This document shows positions 53,866 to 61,918 of a DNA stretch of 64,000 bases, piece after piece. The DNA is from Eubacteriales bacterium (GTDB taxonomy: Bacteria; Bacillota; Clostridia; Lachnospirales; Lachnospiraceae). Both the position numbers and the translations under genes were made by a program. The stretch's first letter is position 1; each line of letters starts with the position of its first letter. Under the pieces are notes generated by a model. It searched no databases and had not been told where the DNA came from. It saw only the letters and a list, made by a program, of their open reading frames with translations. The stretch is taken from assembly GCA_030533235.1 (NCBI GenBank), contig JAUNJN010000004.1:19670-83669 (forward strand). Direction: 5' to 3'.

Positions 53866-55083
53866 ATGAACAAGAAATTTATATTACTATGGGCAGGCGA
53901 ATTTGTTTCTGCCATTGGAAGCGGTCTTACATCCTTTGGATTAGGCGTCTATGTATTTGAAAGGACAAAAAGTGCAGGTGCAATGGCACTTGTCACACTA
54001 CTCGCTTTTCTTCCATCTGTGATTTTGGGAATTCCGGCAGGGGTTTTAGCGGACCGCTATGACAGACACCTTCTAATGATGCTCGGAGACGGTTGCTCGG
54101 CAATTGGACTTTTTTACATATTAATCTGCGTATGTAACGGCAATGCAAAGCTGTGGCAGATTTGTATCGGAGTGACAATCTCATCGATTTTTTCTGCATT
54201 TTTAGACCCTGCATATCGTGCAACGATTTCAGACATTGTTTCACCGGAGGACTATACAAAGGCAAGCGGCATGGTAAACATTGCCGGTTCCTCAAGATAT
54301 ATCATTGCACCATTTTTAGCCGGATTGATTCTTTCCGTATGGGATATTCGGGTAATATTAATCTTTGACATCTGCACGTTCGTACTGACGGTTATTACCA
54401 TATGTTATGTGAGAAAAAGTATCGAAAAATCAACAAAGAGCGAAGCCTCCGCACTCGAACAATTAAAGGAAGGTTTTATGATATTAAAAGAGAAAAAAGG
54501 AATTACCGTGTTAGCAATCTACACTGCCGCGATTTCTCTCTTTATGGGATTTATCCAGGTATTGTCCGAGCCGATGATCCTAAGCTACACAAACAGTAAA
54601 ACGCTCGGTATCTGCGAAACCTTCTGTGCAATGGGTATGCTTGTTTCAAGCATTTTTATCGGCATAAAGGCCATTAAGAAAAACCATGTCAAAATCCTGG
54701 GAATCTCTCTTTTCACTTGCGGCATCATGATGGTTTTTTTCGGACTTACCGAAAGCATCGCATTCACGATGGCATCCGGCTTTGTATTTTTTCTTATGCT
54801 GCCATACGCCAACACGGTACTCGATTATCTTCTCCGGACAAATGTGGAGAGTAAATCACAAGGAAGAGTTTGGGGAATCGTCGGTGTCATCAGCCAGTTA
54901 GGCAGCATAATTTCTTATGCCTGCTGTGGTGTCATAGCCGATTTAGTCGGGAAAACCTTTGATGTCGGTGTCGGTCGCGGTGCCGGCTACTCCATCGTCG
55001 CAGCCGGTGTGATTATGGCACTCATCGCACTCTGTTTATTCCTGATGAAGTCCGTTAAGGCACTCGAGCACGTAAATCAATAA
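53866..55083 (+). CDS. MFS exporter (MFS_3, macrolide/enterobactin efflux type)
   Basis: A 405-residue transporter with 12 predicted helices. It starts KKFILLWAGEFVSAIGSGLT, typical of the MFS_3/MefA-like group, with motif A variant GVLADRYDRHLLM between helices 2 and 3. Such proteins expel drugs or siderophores using the proton gradient. It is divergent from a MarR regulator whose operators lie 160-190 bases upstream; efflux under MarR control is the likely arrangement, though the operators are nearer marR. The substrate is unknown. Confidence 0.88.
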   Translation: MNKKFILLWAGEFVSAIGSGLTSFGLGVYVFERTKSAGAMALVTLLAFLPSVILGIPAGVLADRYDRHLLMMLGDGCSAIGLFYILICVCNGNAKLWQICIGVTISSIFSAFLDPAYRATISDIVSPEDYTKASGMVNIAGSSRYIIAPFLAGLILSVWDIRVILIFDICTFVLTVITICYVRKSIEKSTKSEASALEQLKEGFMILKEKKGITVLAIYTAAISLFMGFIQVLSEPMILSYTNSKTLGICETFCAMGMLVSSIFIGIKAIKKNHVKILGISLFTCGIMMVFFGLTESIAFTMASGFVFFLMLPYANTVLDYLLRTNVESKSQGRVWGIVGVISQLGSIISYACCGVIADLVGKTFDVGVGRGAGYSIVAAGVIMALIALCLFLMKSVKALEHVNQ

Positions 55084-55409
55084 CAAAGTACTTTTTTAAA
55101 ACAAATCAAGCATACTTTGTCTGCAAGGTGTTTTTTCTCCAACAGGGAATTGCTAAATGTCAATCCGGCTGAAATACCATATTGCTGTGTCAACAAAAGG
55201 ACCTCCCTCGGATCTTCATTTCCGTTTTCCACGCGTCCCCCGCCCCAAATACAATCCGAAGGGGCGCCATAAATCGAGCCTGTCTCGCACCAATCATAAA
55301 AGTACTCCCTGTGCTCGCGAAACAACGGAAGAAACACACGATACAATTCGTGGAATTCAAACAATCCCGGAAGGTGGTAATATGCAATATTGTTTTGAAC
55401 ATCATTCAT
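55077..55409 (-). pseudogene. N-terminal fragment of an unnamed conserved protein
   Basis: A 110-residue frame starting MNDVQNNIAYYHLPGLFEFH, then FYDWCETGSIYGAPSDCIWG and YGISAGLTFSNSLL. I recall this wording from a longer (~270-residue) protein in gut Firmicutes whose C-terminal half carries cysteines. Here it ends in KVCLICFKKVLCY just after the conserved part and next to the MFS stop, which suggests truncation. It overlaps the upstream C_GCAxxG_C_C gene by 8 bases. Function unknown. Confidence 0.55.
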
Positions 55410-55851
55410 GTTTTTGTTCCTCAATAATTCTTTCCAGAACATCAACTGCGTTAGCCACCATCAACGGACAAAACTCAACAAACAAGCGATTTTCCAATGC
55501 ATGCTCCACCCCTTTTTTTGTGGATATATCGCATCCTAATAAATCATTACACAGATAAGAACCGCAAACCTCTGCAAATCCGTTTATCATTTTATCATTC
55601 ACCTCATTTGCTATCTGTCTGCTCTGAGAATCCGTGTTATCATACTGTCCATACATTGCGCCCAATACCATTAATGCTCCTGTACATGCTCCACAAACTT
55701 CTCCTTTACGCATTCCGCTTCCGAAGCATGCGCCCAATTTCAATGCCTGTTCTTCAGTCAGTCCGCACGCATCAGCATATGCAGCTAACACTGCTTGATA
55801 ACAATGGAACTTCTTTTCGAAATACATTAATGCCTTTTCTTTATGCGTCAA
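55402..55851 (-). CDS. C_GCAxxG_C_C family protein
   Basis: A 149-residue protein. The motif CFGSGMRKGEVCGACTGALM with further cysteines (VCGSYLCNDLLGCD and FCPLM) marks the C_GCAxxG_C_C (TIGR01909) family, thought to bind a metal or redox cofactor; some members carry a twin-arginine-independent membrane partner. The function is not established. It follows the broken quinone-reductase-like gene and shares its operon with DUF5714 and ArsR. Confidence 0.82.
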   Translation of the reverse strand: MTHKEKALMYFEKKFHCYQAVLAAYADACGLTEEQALKLGACFGSGMRKGEVCGACTGALMVLGAMYGQYDNTDSQSRQIANEVNDKMINGFAEVCGSYLCNDLLGCDISTKKGVEHALENRLFVEFCPLMVANAVDVLERIIEEQKHE

Positions 55852-55863
55852 TTTCTCATCTCC

Positions 55864-56463
55864 TTATTTACCGATATTCTTTGCCAAATCATAAGCCTTT
55901 TTCGAAAACTCAACGGTTCTTTTTTCTCTGTTTTCGTCATTTCCGTATCCTCTGGTCATCTGATCAAACGCATAGACTTCACACTTCTTTGCCCGGTTTC
56001 TGATTCTGTCACCGACCATAACCGTCTTCATCGCATCAAGCTGAACTCTTCGGATTTCATCGTTCAGCGAACCTCCCATCGTGACAAGAAACATCACTTT
56101 TTCCAAGCATTTCATGGTCGGCTTATCACCTTAGGCAAACCCATACGTCCAAACTCTCTGAAACCACCCTTCTAACATTGCAGGAGATGCCGTCCAGAAA
56201 TCAGGATAAATAAATACAATTGCATCGGAGCGATTGATCTTTTGCTGTTCGCGCATAACATCTTCAGCAACAGGAGCATCCAGCTTATAAAAACCTTCTC
56301 GAATATACTCTTCTTCAGACATGACGGGATTAAACCCATCTGCATACAAATCTGAAACCTCATATGTATAACCGGCATCCTCAAGGCCCTTAATAAATGA
56401 TTCTTTTACTGCATGAGTAAAACTATTGTTACTCGGATGGCAATAAACAATTAATACTCTCAT
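55864..56463 (-). pseudogene. NAD(P)H quinone oxidoreductase-like gene split by a nonsense codon
   Basis: A 200-codon flavodoxin-2-fold gene starting MRVLIVYCHPSNNSFTHAVK at 56463. The reading frame is interrupted by TAA at 56131-56133 after TYGFA, then continues in the same frame with GDKPTMKCLEKVMFLVTMGG to the natural end at 55864. The position normally holds Tyr (GFAYGDKP type), so one base change TAT/TAC to TAA explains it. The second half has no ribosome site of its own. Enzyme family: two-electron reduction of quinones or nitro compounds with FMN/FAD. Recent inactivation, readthrough or a sequencing error are all possible. Confidence 0.85.
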
Positions 56464-57031
56464 ATTCAAATTTTCCTTTCTTATAATATGGGCACCTGTC
56501 TTTTATGCATTGTTCATTGAATCCGGAATACTCACACTTCGTATGTTCATATTCCAAGGTGACTCCATAATGATTGTTCACATATAAAATACCATGCTTA
56601 AAGGCTGTCATTGCATCTCTCTTACAGCATCTTGGACCATTAATTTTTCCAAGTTCACCAATTGCATCCGATGTAAACTGCATATGATTACCCCATGTAC
56701 CATCTGTCGATAACGGACCTGTTCCATCGATAATCGACAATGCCGCTCCGACGGATGTAATCGCTCCGCAGATTCCCCATAACCCACACATGGCTCCCGG
56801 CATACGAAGACCTTCTCCCATAAGTGTTTCTAATGCACGGTCGATATCAATATCTCCTCCTGCATTTTTATATGCAACAAGCAAGCTTGCTCCATCTAAT
56901 ATATGATGCTCCGGGCCATGAATACTCACATATTCCTTCTTTGCTATATTTTTAAATATTCGAACAGGATTTGTTCCGGTTTCCTGCTTTATGTCTTTTA
57001 TGATACATTCGGCTTTCTCTCTTATTGTCAT
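56429..57031 (-). CDS. DUF5714 domain protein
   Basis: A 200-residue cysteine- and glycine-rich protein. The blocks YVSIHGPEHHILDGASLLVA, MPGAMCGLWGICGAITSVGA, STDGTWGNHMQFTS, GPRCCKRDAM and the C-terminal CEYSGFNEQCIKDRCPYY match DUF5714. Conserved His and Cys suggest metal binding; function unknown. It starts 45 bases after arsR and overlaps the quinone-reductase-like gene by 35 bases, so the group is one operon under ArsR. Confidence 0.8.
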   Translation of the reverse strand: MTIREKAECIIKDIKQETGTNPVRIFKNIAKKEYVSIHGPEHHILDGASLLVAYKNAGGDIDIDRALETLMGEGLRMPGAMCGLWGICGAITSVGAALSIIDGTGPLSTDGTWGNHMQFTSDAIGELGKINGPRCCKRDAMTAFKHGILYVNNHYGVTLEYEHTKCEYSGFNEQCIKDRCPYYKKGKFEYESINCLLPSE

Positions 57032-57075
57032 AAATTCCCTCCTGTGCCATTGTGTTTATATAAATAATTCGTATT

Positions 57076-57348
57076 TCATACGAAGGCTTCCAAATACATT
57101 ACAAATTCTTTCACTGTCTCACAGTTCAATGAATAATAATGCCATTTTCCTTCCTTTCGGTCATTCACCAGTCCGCACTCTACCAGTGTCTTCATATGAT
57201 GCGATAATGTAGGCTGTGTTATCTCAAATCTCTCAAGAATTTTACAACCACATTTTTCTCCATCTGATAACATGCGAATGATCTCAAGACGATTCGTATC
57301 TCCAAGTGCCTTACAAATAAGTGCAACATCCATAGGATTCATATACAT
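57076..57348 (-). CDS. ArsR/SmtB family metalloregulator
   Basis: A 90-residue winged-helix repressor. The recognition helix ERFEITQPTLSHHMKTL and the preceding GEKCGCKILE, with a CxC pair in the position of the arsenic-binding CxC of ArsR, are clear. It would release DNA on binding As(III)/Sb(III) or a similar thiophilic agent. It heads an operon with DUF5714, the broken oxidoreductase and C_GCAxxG_C_C. A matching inverted repeat covers its promoter. Confidence 0.9.
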   Translation of the reverse strand: MYMNPMDVALICKALGDTNRLEIIRMLSDGEKCGCKILERFEITQPTLSHHMKTLVECGLVNDRKEGKWHYYSLNCETVKEFVMYLEAFV

Positions 57349-57366
57349 TACCTCACATAAATTTCT

Positions 57367-57406
57367 ATCTATGTGTCACAATAGCACTTACATAGATGTT
57401 TGTCAA
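57367..57406 (-). promoter_or_regulatory. arsR promoter and operator
   Basis: Minus strand TTGACA (57401-57406), 17-base spacer and TATTGT (57378-57383). ATCTATGT (57367-57374) and ACATAGAT (57390-57397) form a perfect 8-bp inverted repeat spanning the -10, a likely ArsR operator. Confidence 0.72.
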
Positions 57407-57415
57407 TGTATAAAT

Positions 57416-57459
57416 CAAAAAAGAAAACAAGGAATCACATCCGAATCCATTGTTTTCTT
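57416..57459 (-). terminator. Terminator after the PNPOx-type gene
   Basis: Minus strand stem AAGAAAACAA/TTGTTTTCTT with a 19-base loop followed by TTTTTTG. It ends the transcript of the gene at 57468-57884. Confidence 0.72.
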
Positions 57460-57467
57460 TTCATGTC

Positions 57468-57884
57468 TTATAAGTTGATATACTCTTTTTTCTCAAAGTT
57501 TGTTGCCATAGACCATGTAGTGGCAACACCATTCTTTACACGGAATACTGCCAATTGTGTATCGATGCCCTGTTCCTTCCAGTTCCGCATAAACTGTCTT
57601 GTTGGATGTGCATAGATTTCCTCTACAAGCTTCTTGTCGTGGAGCTGCTCAACCTCGCCGGTTACTCTCACCTGCAAAGTCGGTGAATTAAAGCAAAGCT
57701 CAACCTTTGCATTATTTGTCAGCTGTCGATACAAATCCTTGAACTCTCCTGTATGAAAAATAATACCATCCTCATCCGCACGAAACAGGAGCATTCCACG
57801 AACATGTGGCTGTCCATCTTCAGAGGTTGCCAGATGAAATGCCATATTCTCATTCATCATTTGAAATAATTCTGCTTTTGTCAT
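57468..57884 (-). CDS. Pyridoxamine 5'-phosphate oxidase-fold protein
   Basis: A 138-residue FMN-binding split-barrel protein. Segments FHLATSEDGQPHVRGMLLFR, GIIFHTGEFKDLYRQLTNNA and VELCFNSPTLQVRVTGEVE are those of the PNPOx-like family that reduces or binds varied ligands, some with F420 or nitro-compound activity. An AGGAG site precedes the ATG. It is a single-gene unit between the ArsR operon and an AraC-type regulator. Confidence 0.85.
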   Translation of the reverse strand: MTKAELFQMMNENMAFHLATSEDGQPHVRGMLLFRADEDGIIFHTGEFKDLYRQLTNNAKVELCFNSPTLQVRVTGEVEQLHDKKLVEEIYAHPTRQFMRNWKEQGIDTQLAVFRVKNGVATTWSMATNFEKKEYINL

Positions 57885-57991
57885 AATAACATCTCCTTTG
57901 GTTTTCTGATAATATTAATCTACAAAAGCAGGATTCTCTTTCAATATCCCGTCGCTTATTTTCAAAATTCTGTCATATTTCGGTATTTTAT

Positions 57992-58864
57992 TTACAACTC
58001 CAAATGATTCTTTCGATAATCGGACGGTGTTATCCCAACATGCTTCTTAAATGCAGTGGCAAAATACGCACCACTTCCAAATCCGCAATGAAGCGCAATA
58101 TCCGTAAGTGAAATATCCATTCTTCGCAGCATAAGCTTTGCCTTTACGATACGTACCTCCTCCAGATACTGCATAGGTGTTATGCCAAGCTCACGTTTAA
58201 AATTGCGGTTAAAGGACGATAACGATTGATGCACGTAGTTTGCCAAAAACTCCACATTAAGCAAATCACCATAATGCGCCTCAATATAATACTGAGTCTT
58301 CGCAATCGCAAAATCAGATGAAACCGAACGCATATCCATCTCCTCACCAAGTACACTTCGAATAATCCAATGGGTAAGCAATGTCATCTGCGCCCCCAAT
58401 GTAATTGATTTATTTTTCATGTTTTTCTCACACTCAAATGCATATGTATTCATTGTTTTTATGACATCGGAGCATATCGCAAACTGCATATTCTTAAAAA
58501 TCGGCAATTCGTCAGAATACAGTTTGAATTGCGATTCAAAATATTCCTTTTCAATCATAACACAATAGTAATGATGTAAATTTACATCAACATCATTGTG
58601 TTCCACACCCGGAGAAACAATTGTTGCCATGTGATGCTTTCTTGGAATATCAATCTGACTCAACTCGTTATCAAAATAAATGGTAATCATATAGGACGGA
58701 TGTGTGTGATTTGCTTTTGTGGCATATCCGCAATTTCCCGTACACGGAATGAAAATCCCCATACGATCAAACACATAATAGTCCACATGAACCAAATCGC
58801 TTTTTTCTAATGTTTCCCCTACAAGAGCTCTTGCTAATTCAATATTGTGATTCTCTTTTTCCAT
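57992..58864 (-). CDS. AraC family transcriptional regulator
   Basis: A 290-residue regulator. A cupin-like N-terminal domain (HPSYMITIYFDNELSQ, HHMATIVSPGVEHN) is followed by the double-HTH AraC domain from about 185 (VEFLANYVHQSLSSFNRNFK; LTDIALHCGFGSGAYFATAF, GITPSDYRK). The start at 58864 (MEKENHNIELARALVGE) has AAAGGA 12 bases upstream. Its effector and target are unknown; the short gene upstream may share its transcript. Confidence 0.9.
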   Translation of the reverse strand: MEKENHNIELARALVGETLEKSDLVHVDYYVFDRMGIFIPCTGNCGYATKANHTHPSYMITIYFDNELSQIDIPRKHHMATIVSPGVEHNDVDVNLHHYYCVMIEKEYFESQFKLYSDELPIFKNMQFAICSDVIKTMNTYAFECEKNMKNKSITLGAQMTLLTHWIIRSVLGEEMDMRSVSSDFAIAKTQYYIEAHYGDLLNVEFLANYVHQSLSSFNRNFKRELGITPMQYLEEVRIVKAKLMLRRMDISLTDIALHCGFGSGAYFATAFKKHVGITPSDYRKNHLEL

Positions 58865-58896
58865 AATATTTATAATTCCTTTCCCTTTATCCCCAC

Positions 58897-59082
58897 TTAT
58901 TTCTTTGCGTAATCCGGATGTTGAATGAAACATGCGGTTGAACCATCACTGCAAACATACTCTTGTATGACGTTTCCCTCTTCATATCCGTATGTCATCC
59001 CATCATAATTCTCGACACTATTAATAATAAACTGAGCATTCATCGTAGCCGGTTTTTCATAACTAATTCCAACAACCTCCAT
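58897..59082 (-). CDS. Short hypothetical protein, possibly a fragment
   Basis: A 61-residue frame starting MEVVGISYEKPATMNAQFII and ending ACFIQHPDYAKK. It looks coding (conserved-type aromatic and acidic mix, DGSTACF), but the ribosome site is weak and the upstream frame runs antisense into the response-regulator remnant. It may be the surviving end of a longer gene. It lies 32 bases before the AraC gene. No family recognised. Confidence 0.35.
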   Translation of the reverse strand: MEVVGISYEKPATMNAQFIINSVENYDGMTYGYEEGNVIQEYVCSDGSTACFIQHPDYAKK

Positions 59083-59127
59083 CGACCTATGCGCATTATT
59101 ATTCTTTTCAGATACATGTAGTAAAAT

Positions 59128-59485
59128 ATTACGAAACCTTTTGACCCATCCGAGCTTATCGCACGCGTCAAAGCGCATCTTGCAAGATACACAAGACTCA
59201 CGAATACATCTACGCCGACAAACAGCGATATCCTCACAATCGGCAGCCTTGAAATTCACAAAAAGGTCTGGAAGGTTTATCTCAACAAAAAAGAAATCAA
59301 AATGGCAAATCGCGAGTTTGAGTTACTTGTCTTCCTTGCAGAAAATCTGGGGTTTTGATTATATCGGAGATAGTGCAACGGTAGCGGTACACATCAACCG
59401 TATACGTGAAAAGATAGAAAAAGATCCGGCGAACCCACAGTTTATCGAAACTATATGGGGTGCCGGATACAGATTCAATATTTAA
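59128..59485 (+). pseudogene. Remnant of an OmpR-family response regulator
   Basis: From 59128 the plus strand encodes ITKPFDPSELIARVKAHL, the end of a receiver domain, then a linker and winged-helix start (EIKMANREFELLVFLAENLG). There a stop and a change of frame occur, and the adjoining frame continues IWGFDYIGDSATVAVHINRI to the normal end AGYRFNI. About a dozen residues (the usual VFSKE segment) are missing at the joint, with a repeated AAAATCTGGGG-like context that could have allowed deletion. The receiver domain proper is gone, apart from stop-ridden traces upstream. Confidence 0.8.
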
Positions 59486-59493
59486 ATTGATAT

Positions 59494-60066
59494 CTACGCA
59501 TTGTAGTACATATCATACACAACGTATCCGGATATGCCGTCGAGCGAACCCTCATAGGTTTCCTGACACATCATACAACGAGGCTCCTCCATTGGCCATC
59601 CGCTTGTCGGGTAAATATTGTAATTTGATGACGTTTGAAATCCTACCTGATTATAGAATCTGTAATTACCCTCCACAGTAATGCCCTTATAGCCCATCTC
59701 TCTTACCTTTTGAATACCGAGCGTAAGCATTGCTTTGCCAATTCCTCTTCTAAAGTAATCAGCGTGAACACTGACAGGCGCAAGCATAACAACTTCAGAT
59801 TGACCCTTTTCATCATATCCGCCATCCTTTGACGGTGATAACGGAAAATGCGAGAACAGAAAATGTCCGACAATTTTTCCGTCTAATTCCGCTACAAAGG
59901 AAAGCTCCGGAATATAATATTTCGAATCTCGAATTTCCTCAATCAAGGCAATAATATCCGAGCCGTCCGAATAATCCGTTCCCTCCTTGAATGAACGAAG
60001 AATAAGCGAAACGATGTCCTTATAATCTTTGTGTGTTTCCGGACGTATCGTCAAATTACTATTCAT
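59494..60066 (-). CDS. GNAT family N-acetyltransferase
   Basis: A 190-residue GNAT protein starting MNSNLTIRPETHKDYKDI. The acetyl-CoA loop is VSVHADYFRRGIGKAMLTLG, followed by GYKGITVEGNYRFYNQVGFQ, as in the YhbS-type branch. A C-terminal YEGSLDGISGYVVYDMYY completes the fold. The start at 60066 has GGAAGAAAG upstream. A MerR-type promoter lies 60-95 bases upstream, so the gene may be induced by a MerR regulator located elsewhere. The acceptor is unknown. Confidence 0.85.
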   Translation of the reverse strand: MNSNLTIRPETHKDYKDIVSLILRSFKEGTDYSDGSDIIALIEEIRDSKYYIPELSFVAELDGKIVGHFLFSHFPLSPSKDGGYDEKGQSEVVMLAPVSVHADYFRRGIGKAMLTLGIQKVREMGYKGITVEGNYRFYNQVGFQTSSNYNIYPTSGWPMEEPRCMMCQETYEGSLDGISGYVVYDMYYNA

Positions 60067-60130
60067 GTTTCTTTCTTCCTTTCTTAAAACTACTCCCATC
60101 GAAATGTTTTGATTTTTTCTTTCAAGGAGG

Positions 60131-60160
60131 ATTCTACCCTCCCCCTAACGGGAGAGTCAA
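60131..60160 (-). promoter_or_regulatory. MerR-type operator-promoter
   Basis: Minus strand TTGACT (60155-60160), 18-base spacer and TAGAAT (60131-60136). The spacer holds the near-palindrome ACTCTCCC/GGGAGGGT around GTTAGG, the usual MerR-family operator in an over-long spacer. It faces the GNAT gene. No merR gene is nearby. Confidence 0.7.
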
Positions 60161-60243
60161 CAACTATTTCATTGATTTATCCAAATCAACTTCCCAAGGA
60201 CAAATAAAATTTATTACTGCCGTTTCAAAGGCACACGCATGAA

Positions 60244-60855
60244 TTATGTATATATCACAACAAAACTCTTTCCCTTTACGATATCCTTTACCTGTATATT
60301 TTCAAAACCGGCCTGCTTTCCAAGTGAAACAAGGTCCTCCGACCCATATTTCTTAAAACCCTTCTTTGTAATAGACATTTTATCCAACCATTCCTTTGTG
60401 TATACGACATTCAAAAACGAAGCTCCCGGTTTTAGAACTCTTTTGATTTCTGATAAGCCTTTTACTGTATCTTCCCAAAAATAGATGGTATTTACGGATG
60501 TGACAGTCGAAAACATATTGTCTTCATATGGTAACTCGCAGCAATTTCCAACCTGAAGCTCCAATCTTCCATCTTGCATAGCCCTGCGGTTTCTTTTTGT
60601 CGCTATCGCCTTCATATCTTCCGAAATATCGATTCCATGCATTTTTACTTTGAAGTTCTTATTTATTTCTCGCAACAGAAATCCGTTTCCGTAACCGATA
60701 TCCAATATAGCCTCTCCGTCTTTTGCATCCATCAGGCTAACTATCTTATTATACATTTTTTGATTGATGACATTCATACATAAACAACATACGGCTCCAA
60801 CAAATCCATGTGGATTTCCAAACTGACTACCAATGTATTCTGTGATTTTTTTCAT
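60244..60855 (-). CDS. Class I SAM-dependent methyltransferase (Methyltransf_11 type)
   Basis: A 203-residue methyltransferase starting MKKITEYIGSQFGNPHGFVG. Motif I ILDIGYGNGFLLREI, motif II region MHGIDISEDMKAIA, then LPYEDNMFSTVTSVNTIYFW and RVLKPGASFL are standard. It resembles UbiE/COQ5-like and small-molecule methyltransferases; substrate unknown. AAGGA precedes the start. Its promoter (60904-60933) is enclosed by an 18-bp perfect inverted repeat. Confidence 0.87.
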   Translation of the reverse strand: MKKITEYIGSQFGNPHGFVGAVCCLCMNVINQKMYNKIVSLMDAKDGEAILDIGYGNGFLLREINKNFKVKMHGIDISEDMKAIATKRNRRAMQDGRLELQVGNCCELPYEDNMFSTVTSVNTIYFWEDTVKGLSEIKRVLKPGASFLNVVYTKEWLDKMSITKKGFKKYGSEDLVSLGKQAGFENIQVKDIVKGKSFVVIYT

Positions 60856-60877
60856 GATATTTCCTTCTTTCGCCAAT

Positions 60878-60933
60878 ATATGAACATATATTCATTTGTT
60901 CATATTATACATGAATATATGTTCATATGTCAA
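60878..60933 (-). promoter_or_regulatory. Methyltransferase promoter enclosed by an 18-bp perfect inverted repeat
   Basis: Minus strand TTGACA (60928-60933), 18-base spacer and TATAAT (60904-60909). ATATGAACATATATTCAT (60878-60895) and its exact complement (60911-60928) flank the -10: one arm fills the spacer, the other covers the start of transcription. Each arm is itself near-palindromic (TGAAYATATRTTCA type), as in TetR-class operators. Confidence 0.82.
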
Positions 60934-61003
60934 CAAAAAACTTGCATTACGTATTTATGACTTCCGTCCACAAAATTTATTCTCATAAAGATTTACATTT
61001 TTT

Positions 61004-61873
61004 TCATCTTAATTCATATGTTTGCTCTATCTGTCGTACCCACGCAATTATCTCATCTCCGCAAACCTCATATGCCTGATTTGTACGAACGAAAATACGA
61101 CCATCCGGTTTGACCCAAAATTGATACAGACTTCCGCCTGCTTTTGAAAACACGCTAATACTCAGGCAATAATCCAACACATCCTGCTCTGCTTCTTTAA
61201 GTGTAACCTTCCCCATGCAACAGCACAAGCTCCTAACCTCACTGTCAGTTAGCTTCACATTTTTACCGCTATCATCAACGGTTGGTGTCTCAACAATCTC
61301 ACTAACGTCAACAGATGCGCTCTGGTCCAGCTTATAGAAATAATTTGCACCTGGTGTTCTTGACAACAATTCATGCGAAATTGCATATTTCTCCTCAAGA
61401 CCGGTAATCCATGGTTTTAACTCTTTCTCTCGGCTTAACACCTGACCCGTACTATCTTCAATTGTATATCTCGTACCAATTGTCCAAGTTGCAACCTCGT
61501 TATCATTTACATCATAAAACTTCAATGCGTAATATTCTGCAGAAATATTACCCTCCCGCTCCGAACATGAAACATTTCCTGCAATAGACATTAATGTTTC
61601 TAAATCACTATGATCAAGCTTTTTATCAATTGTTTCAACAAATTTATCATCCACCGGGTCACACAATTTGATGTATGACACATTACTTAAATATTCCAAA
61701 TCAGCTTTCATATCATTCTCCTCTGTTTCCGTTAAACTGTCTGCCATAGTGTGGTCTTCTATGTTTTGTGACGTATCTAAAGATGCTTCTTTCTTTGAAC
61801 AACCTGTCAAAAGACATACCATCAAAGATATTATTATTCGGTTAGCGTAATTCTTCTGACGAAATACTAACAT
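61004..61873 (-). CDS. Lipoprotein, candidate immunity protein for the adjacent effector
   Basis: A 289-residue protein with a signal peptide and lipobox LTGC (Cys25), so anchored on the outer face of the membrane. The mature part has no family I recognise; it contains ALKFYDVNDNEVATWTIGTR and a C-terminal FWVKPDGRIFVRTNQAYEV, which looks beta-rich. GGAGGG precedes the ATG. It starts 45 bases after the effector gene, same strand and probably the same transcript. In toxin operons this slot usually encodes immunity; that is an inference from position and membrane anchoring. Confidence 0.7.
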   Translation of the reverse strand: MLVFRQKNYANRIIISLMVCLLTGCSKKEASLDTSQNIEDHTMADSLTETEENDMKADLEYLSNVSYIKLCDPVDDKFVETIDKKLDHSDLETLMSIAGNVSCSEREGNISAEYYALKFYDVNDNEVATWTIGTRYTIEDSTGQVLSREKELKPWITGLEEKYAISHELLSRTPGANYFYKLDQSASVDVSEIVETPTVDDSGKNVKLTDSEVRSLCCCMGKVTLKEAEQDVLDYCLSISVFSKAGGSLYQFWVKPDGRIFVRTNQAYEVCGDEIIAWVRQIEQTYELR

Positions 61874-61918
61874 TTATATCCCTCCTGTTGCCGCCACTAC
61901 TATACATAGATTTCCCTC

